DNA of 64,000 nt, taken from contig NZ_CP030840.1 of NCBI RefSeq assembly GCF_003330725.1, forward strand, positions 4,960,001-5,024,000, in the 5' to 3' direction. Source of the stretch: Acidisarcina polymorpha. Lineage in GTDB: Bacteria > Acidobacteriota > Terriglobia > Terriglobales > Acidobacteriaceae. Position numbers and translations under genes: made by a program. Shown here piece after piece: positions 60,762 to 64,000 of this stretch (position 1 is the first letter of the stretch; each line of letters begins with the position of its first letter). Below the pieces are notes generated by a model. The model ran no database searches, was not told the origin of the DNA, and saw only the letters and a list, made by a program, of their open reading frames with translations.

Positions 60762-63299
60762 ATGAAATTAACTAGGCGAGATTTTGCTCAGCTTCTGGCG
60801 ATGAGCGGGCTGAATCTGGTCTCGTCCGGGGCTCGTGCTTCGGATCAGACCAGTGGCTCGAAGAGAAGCTACAATCCGCGCAGGATTGAGAACGTGTACG
60901 CCCTTCTGTCGGAGCAGGAAGCGAAGCTGTTGGCTGAAAAGGTGGGTGTCGCTCATGTTTCCGGCCAATCGTTGACGCTTCTCCTAGCCGGAAACTCACA
61001 AGTTTTACAGGTTGGCGAAAGCTTTAAAGGCTGGCTTCTGCTCGCTATTCTTGATGACCAAACAGCGGTTCTTGAATATCGCGTACGGCATCGCGGTATC
61101 CTCGTCTACCTGAACGAGTCTGGTGGCGAAGTACTCCGGCTCGACGAGTATCTGGGGACCATTCGAGAGATCAAGCCACGGCAAATTAACGCTGAGCCGG
61201 GTGTCGCCCTGGATCGAGAGGGGCAATTCCACGTCGGTCCTGATCGAGCATCGCAATACGTCCTGGGCTCTTCCGAAGATCCCTGCTTTGAGAATGTCGC
61301 CGCACTGGGAAGTGAATACATTGGATGGACATTCGTCGGACGCGATGGCGGTGGCCCCAAGGCTTCGATCTACCTGGACGAGGCCGGCAACACCCGACAG
61401 CGCAAAGATGACCCGGCCTGGGCGCCCGATCGGAACGGCCCTTTACTCGACATGGCTGACCATCTGCCGTTTTCATTTCCGGAAGGTTATAGTTACACGC
61501 CGGGGTACAGCAAACGGACACTCCTTGGCGGACACCTACCGGTAGCTCATATCGGAGTGTGGAATCCAAAGTTTAAACGTGGGTATGAAATGATGGCTCT
61601 CCAACCAGAGCAAGACGGAGCTCCCCCGATTGCGCGGATTCGTGTTCTGCTTGGCGCTTCCGAAAAGGAGCCGCCCGGGTCTGTTGTTTCAGCTCCTGAC
61701 GAAGAGGGCATGCGTTTCTCCGAAGAATTCGTAGGAGGGACCAGGAAGGAGTTCTTCAACGCTCTTCGTAGCACGGCGATCTATTGGGAAAAATATTTCG
61801 AAGCCGGAGTCCGCATCGACATTCCAGACCAATGGCTTCTCCAAGCGGCAAAAGCGGGCCTAGTCATCAGCCGTTGCAGCTATCACGGGTTGGAACCGAC
61901 GTATCAAGTTGGTGAAGGTGCGTACACGGTTGTACCGGAGAGAAGTCATGCTCTGTTTCCAGTCGCCAGTTACGAGTTCGTCTGGGCCCATCAATTATGG
62001 GGTCAAATCGCCAGCGCAGATAAATTCCTTGCCCACTACCTTACCAAGTACATTTTGCCGAATGGAGATTTTGCTTATAATTCACAGGATCAGGTAGAGG
62101 GACCACTCAATGTCGGATTCTTCCTGTCGAACTCCGCACGGTCGTTCCGGTACGGCCGCGATGTACAAGCTTTAGAAGAGCGCCTTCCCACCCTTCGCAG
62201 AATGACCGAATTTGTCGCTGAACGGATCTCGTACTCCCGTCGCACCTTTGACATTGAAGACCGTCGTTACGGGCTAATTTGGGGCTCGCCGGAAGCTGAC
62301 TTGACCGCCCCCAACCACGACACACCGGATGCCAACCCCTACTATTTTCAGAACGCAGCTTGTGTTTGGCGTGGTCTTCGGGACCATGCGGACGCTCTCA
62401 GCGAAGCTGCCAAAGCGCAGCCAAGTGCTACCCTTGCGCAAGAAGCAGAATATTACGAAGGCTTGGCGAGTAAACTCCGCCAAGACCTCGCACGCTCCCT
62501 GGCAGCCACGCTGCAGGTGAGCAGCACTCGCGTTCGAAAAGCCAACATTACGCCCTTCCACCCGAACGACACGGATCGTGATCCGACCGAGCTCAGCAGT
62601 TACGAAAATCACCGATTCATGCAGGACTGGTTCCTATCTGATTTCGGTGTGCCATCGTTCGATCAAGGTCATCTCCACCATCGGGAACTGGCTGGTCAGC
62701 AGATTTGCGGACTCCACACTGATGGTAATGCCCCGAGGACCAGCAACTTCATGGAACACGGAACGCTGGCAGTGCGCATTCGCCAAGAGGATTACCGCCC
62801 CTTTTTGCTTACTCTTTATGCACTCGTGTGCTTCGCCGCCGACAGTGGCAATCGCTATGCACCGGAGGACGCCTACATCCCCGGAGGACATCCCGAACAG
62901 CAGAGTCGGTATGGATGGTCTGCAGTAGTGAACAGCACCTTGCAACCAACGATGGGGTTGCGTTGGCTTCTCTGTTACGAAGATTCAAACAGTCCGGTTT
63001 GTCACCTGCAGAAGGCGGCACCGAAGCACTGGTTTGAAAATGGATTGAAAATCGGTGTCAAAAACTGCCCGACCAGGTTTGGTATGGTCACATGGCAGAC
63101 GGAAGCACTTTCCAATGGTCGGTGGAGAGTGAGCGGATTCGTAGCACCTAAGTTTAGCGCGGAGTTAGTCGTGCATATACACAGGCCAAATGGGCAACGC
63201 TGTCGAACCACAACTTCTGGCAAGATCCTAGGCAGTGCTGTCCAACTGAGTGTCGAGGAGCTCCAACTGAAGCCGGCCTTCGATTTCATAGTGTCCTAA
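60762..63299 (+). CDS. Tat-exported protein with alpha/alpha-barrel glycoside-hydrolase-like region, family unassigned
   Basis: An 845-residue protein. The leader KLTRRDFAQLLAMSGLNLVS is a twin-arginine signal. A beta-rich N-half (about 60-340) precedes an all-helical region (about 345-770) reading like an (alpha/alpha)6 barrel: VASYEFVWAHQLWGQIASAD, LPNGDFAYNSQDQVEG, DRRYGLIWGSPEADLTAP, and YENHRFMQDWF. Acidic residues in WGSPEAD and FMEHG are candidate catalysts but cannot be fixed. A short beta tail ends it. No family name can be given with confidence. It is divergent from the nucleoside/galactoside operon. Confidence 0.7.
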   Translation: MKLTRRDFAQLLAMSGLNLVSSGARASDQTSGSKRSYNPRRIENVYALLSEQEAKLLAEKVGVAHVSGQSLTLLLAGNSQVLQVGESFKGWLLLAILDDQTAVLEYRVRHRGILVYLNESGGEVLRLDEYLGTIREIKPRQINAEPGVALDREGQFHVGPDRASQYVLGSSEDPCFENVAALGSEYIGWTFVGRDGGGPKASIYLDEAGNTRQRKDDPAWAPDRNGPLLDMADHLPFSFPEGYSYTPGYSKRTLLGGHLPVAHIGVWNPKFKRGYEMMALQPEQDGAPPIARIRVLLGASEKEPPGSVVSAPDEEGMRFSEEFVGGTRKEFFNALRSTAIYWEKYFEAGVRIDIPDQWLLQAAKAGLVISRCSYHGLEPTYQVGEGAYTVVPERSHALFPVASYEFVWAHQLWGQIASADKFLAHYLTKYILPNGDFAYNSQDQVEGPLNVGFFLSNSARSFRYGRDVQALEERLPTLRRMTEFVAERISYSRRTFDIEDRRYGLIWGSPEADLTAPNHDTPDANPYYFQNAACVWRGLRDHADALSEAAKAQPSATLAQEAEYYEGLASKLRQDLARSLAATLQVSSTRVRKANITPFHPNDTDRDPTELSSYENHRFMQDWFLSDFGVPSFDQGHLHHRELAGQQICGLHTDGNAPRTSNFMEHGTLAVRIRQEDYRPFLLTLYALVCFAADSGNRYAPEDAYIPGGHPEQQSRYGWSAVVNSTLQPTMGLRWLLCYEDSNSPVCHLQKAAPKHWFENGLKIGVKNCPTRFGMVTWQTEALSNGRWRVSGFVAPKFSAELVVHIHRPNGQRCRTTTSGKILGSAVQLSVEELQLKPAFDFIVS

Positions 63300-63326
63300 A
63301 GCTTCTTCTAAGGAAGCCTAACCCAA

Positions 63327-63998
63327 TTAATCCGGAAGTCTGATGAGACCCTGCTGTATGGCAGTTGTACTTGCCTCGGTTCGATCCGACACGTCAAGCT
63401 TACGGAGGATGCTATCTACATGGTTTCGGATCGTATGGACGCTCACCTCGAGAACTCTCGCGAGTTGTCGATTCGTCAGACCCTTGACCATAAGTTCGAG
63501 AACCTCCAACTCGCGCGCCGTGAGTTGTGTGCGCATCATGCGCTCCGCTAACTTTGCCGCTACGCGATCTGGAATATGCCGTTTTCCAGTGAGTACAATT
63601 CGAACTGCTTTGATGATTTCCTCATCAGGCGTGTTCTTGAGCAAATAGCCATCTGCCCCCGCGCTCACAGCTTGATAGATGTCTTCATCCAACTCAAAAC
63701 TAGTCAGGATCAAGACGCGGACCTTGCTTTGTTGACTCTTCAGGGAGCGCAATACATCTAGGCCGCTTAGGCCCGGCATCCGGAGATCTAGGAGAACCAC
63801 GTCGGTCGTATTAAGACGAAGAAACTCAAGAGCCTCTTCCCCGGAGGCTAGCGCATTAAGAACTTCGACCTCGGCGTAGCTCTCGAACATGCTTCGAAGT
63901 CCAGTCCGCACCACCGGATGATCATCTACAATGAGCAGCCGAATAGGGCCCTGGTGTTCTAACCCGAATTCTTCCTGTGAATGCTTATGCGTCGCCAT
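63327..63998 (-). CDS. NarL/FixJ-family response regulator
   Basis: A 223-residue two-component response regulator. The receiver domain has IRLLIVDDHPVVRTG (acidic pair), phosphoacceptor Asp71 in DVVLLDLRMPG, and switch residues in VRVLILTSF and GYLLKNTP. The C-terminal LuxR-type helix-turn-helix is LTARELEVLELMVKGLTNRQ, with VSVHTIRNHVDSILRKLDV. The start is 3 bases from the window edge, so upstream context, including any sensor kinase, is not visible. Confidence 0.93.
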   Translation of the reverse strand: MATHKHSQEEFGLEHQGPIRLLIVDDHPVVRTGLRSMFESYAEVEVLNALASGEEALEFLRLNTTDVVLLDLRMPGLSGLDVLRSLKSQQSKVRVLILTSFELDEDIYQAVSAGADGYLLKNTPDEEIIKAVRIVLTGKRHIPDRVAAKLAERMMRTQLTARELEVLELMVKGLTNRQLARVLEVSVHTIRNHVDSILRKLDVSDRTEASTTAIQQGLIRLPD

Positions 63999-64000
63999 CA

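Noticed and set aside
1-64000. CRISPR array, tRNA, rRNA or prophage
   Set aside because: No regularly spaced repeats, no tRNA-like cloverleaf, no rRNA signature and no phage structural genes were seen by eye; a tRNA scan would be needed to exclude a tRNA fully.

Overview
The window is bacterial and dense with carbohydrate-degradation genes. The gene content suggests an Acidobacteriota (Terriglobia-like) soil bacterium: tandem CRTAC1-type FG-GAP/ASPIC-UnbV proteins, a large TPR protein, many secreted or Tat-exported glycoside hydrolases (GHs), OmpL-like porins and DMT-type sugar permeases. The taxonomic call is inference from gene families. No rRNA, tRNA or CRISPR array was seen.

Region 1 (1-15.2 kb): one strand carries three tandem FG-GAP/ASPIC-UnbV secreted proteins (the first cut by the window edge), a GH with a CBM9-like tail, a copper amine oxidase, and a translationally coupled trio of PfkB kinase, SIS-domain isomerase/deglycase-like protein and DMT permease. 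A convergent AraC regulator and a TPR protein follow. Kinase plus SIS plus permease, next to an amine oxidase, resembles an amino-sugar or fructosamine (Amadori product) catabolic unit.

Region 2 (15.2-39.1 kb): a saccharolytic region that is partly decayed. Intact genes are a FucP-like MFS permease, a GH140-like DUF4038 enzyme, a DUF6259-like Tat protein, a GH5-like lipoprotein and three members of a secreted beta-propeller family (24756, 31329, 36173). Between them lie three broken GH genes (GH63-like, GH27, GH92), each with several independent lesions, plus relics of a LysR regulator and an IS3-type transposase.

Region 3 (39.1-43.4 kb): a low-coding stretch with a transposase 3' fragment, an HxlR pseudogene, a TetR relic, a GNAT acetyltransferase and an intact AraC regulator. 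It looks like an island boundary or a site of repeated insertion and deletion.

Region 4 (43.4-54.3 kb): a redox/stress cluster on the plus strand. It encodes an AhpD-like CxxC protein, two DM13 proteins, a beta-carbonic anhydrase-like protein, a DUF417 (RclC/YkgB) membrane protein, two zinc alcohol dehydrogenases, an OmpL-like porin, a membrane cytochrome b, a Tat-type molybdopterin oxidoreductase and an EamA permease, ending at a convergent Crp/Fnr regulator. The AraC, RclC-like and MsrP-like combination suggests a response to reactive chlorine or electrophilic stress; this is inference.

Region 5 (54.4-64 kb): a minus-strand set reading GRP sugar permease, ribokinase, secreted nucleoside hydrolase, GH27 alpha-galactosidase and GH54 arabinofuranosidase. 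Divergent from it is a large Tat-exported protein with an alpha/alpha-barrel GH look. A NarL/FixJ response regulator ends the window. Extracellular nucleoside cleavage, ribose uptake and phosphorylation would fit as one pathway.
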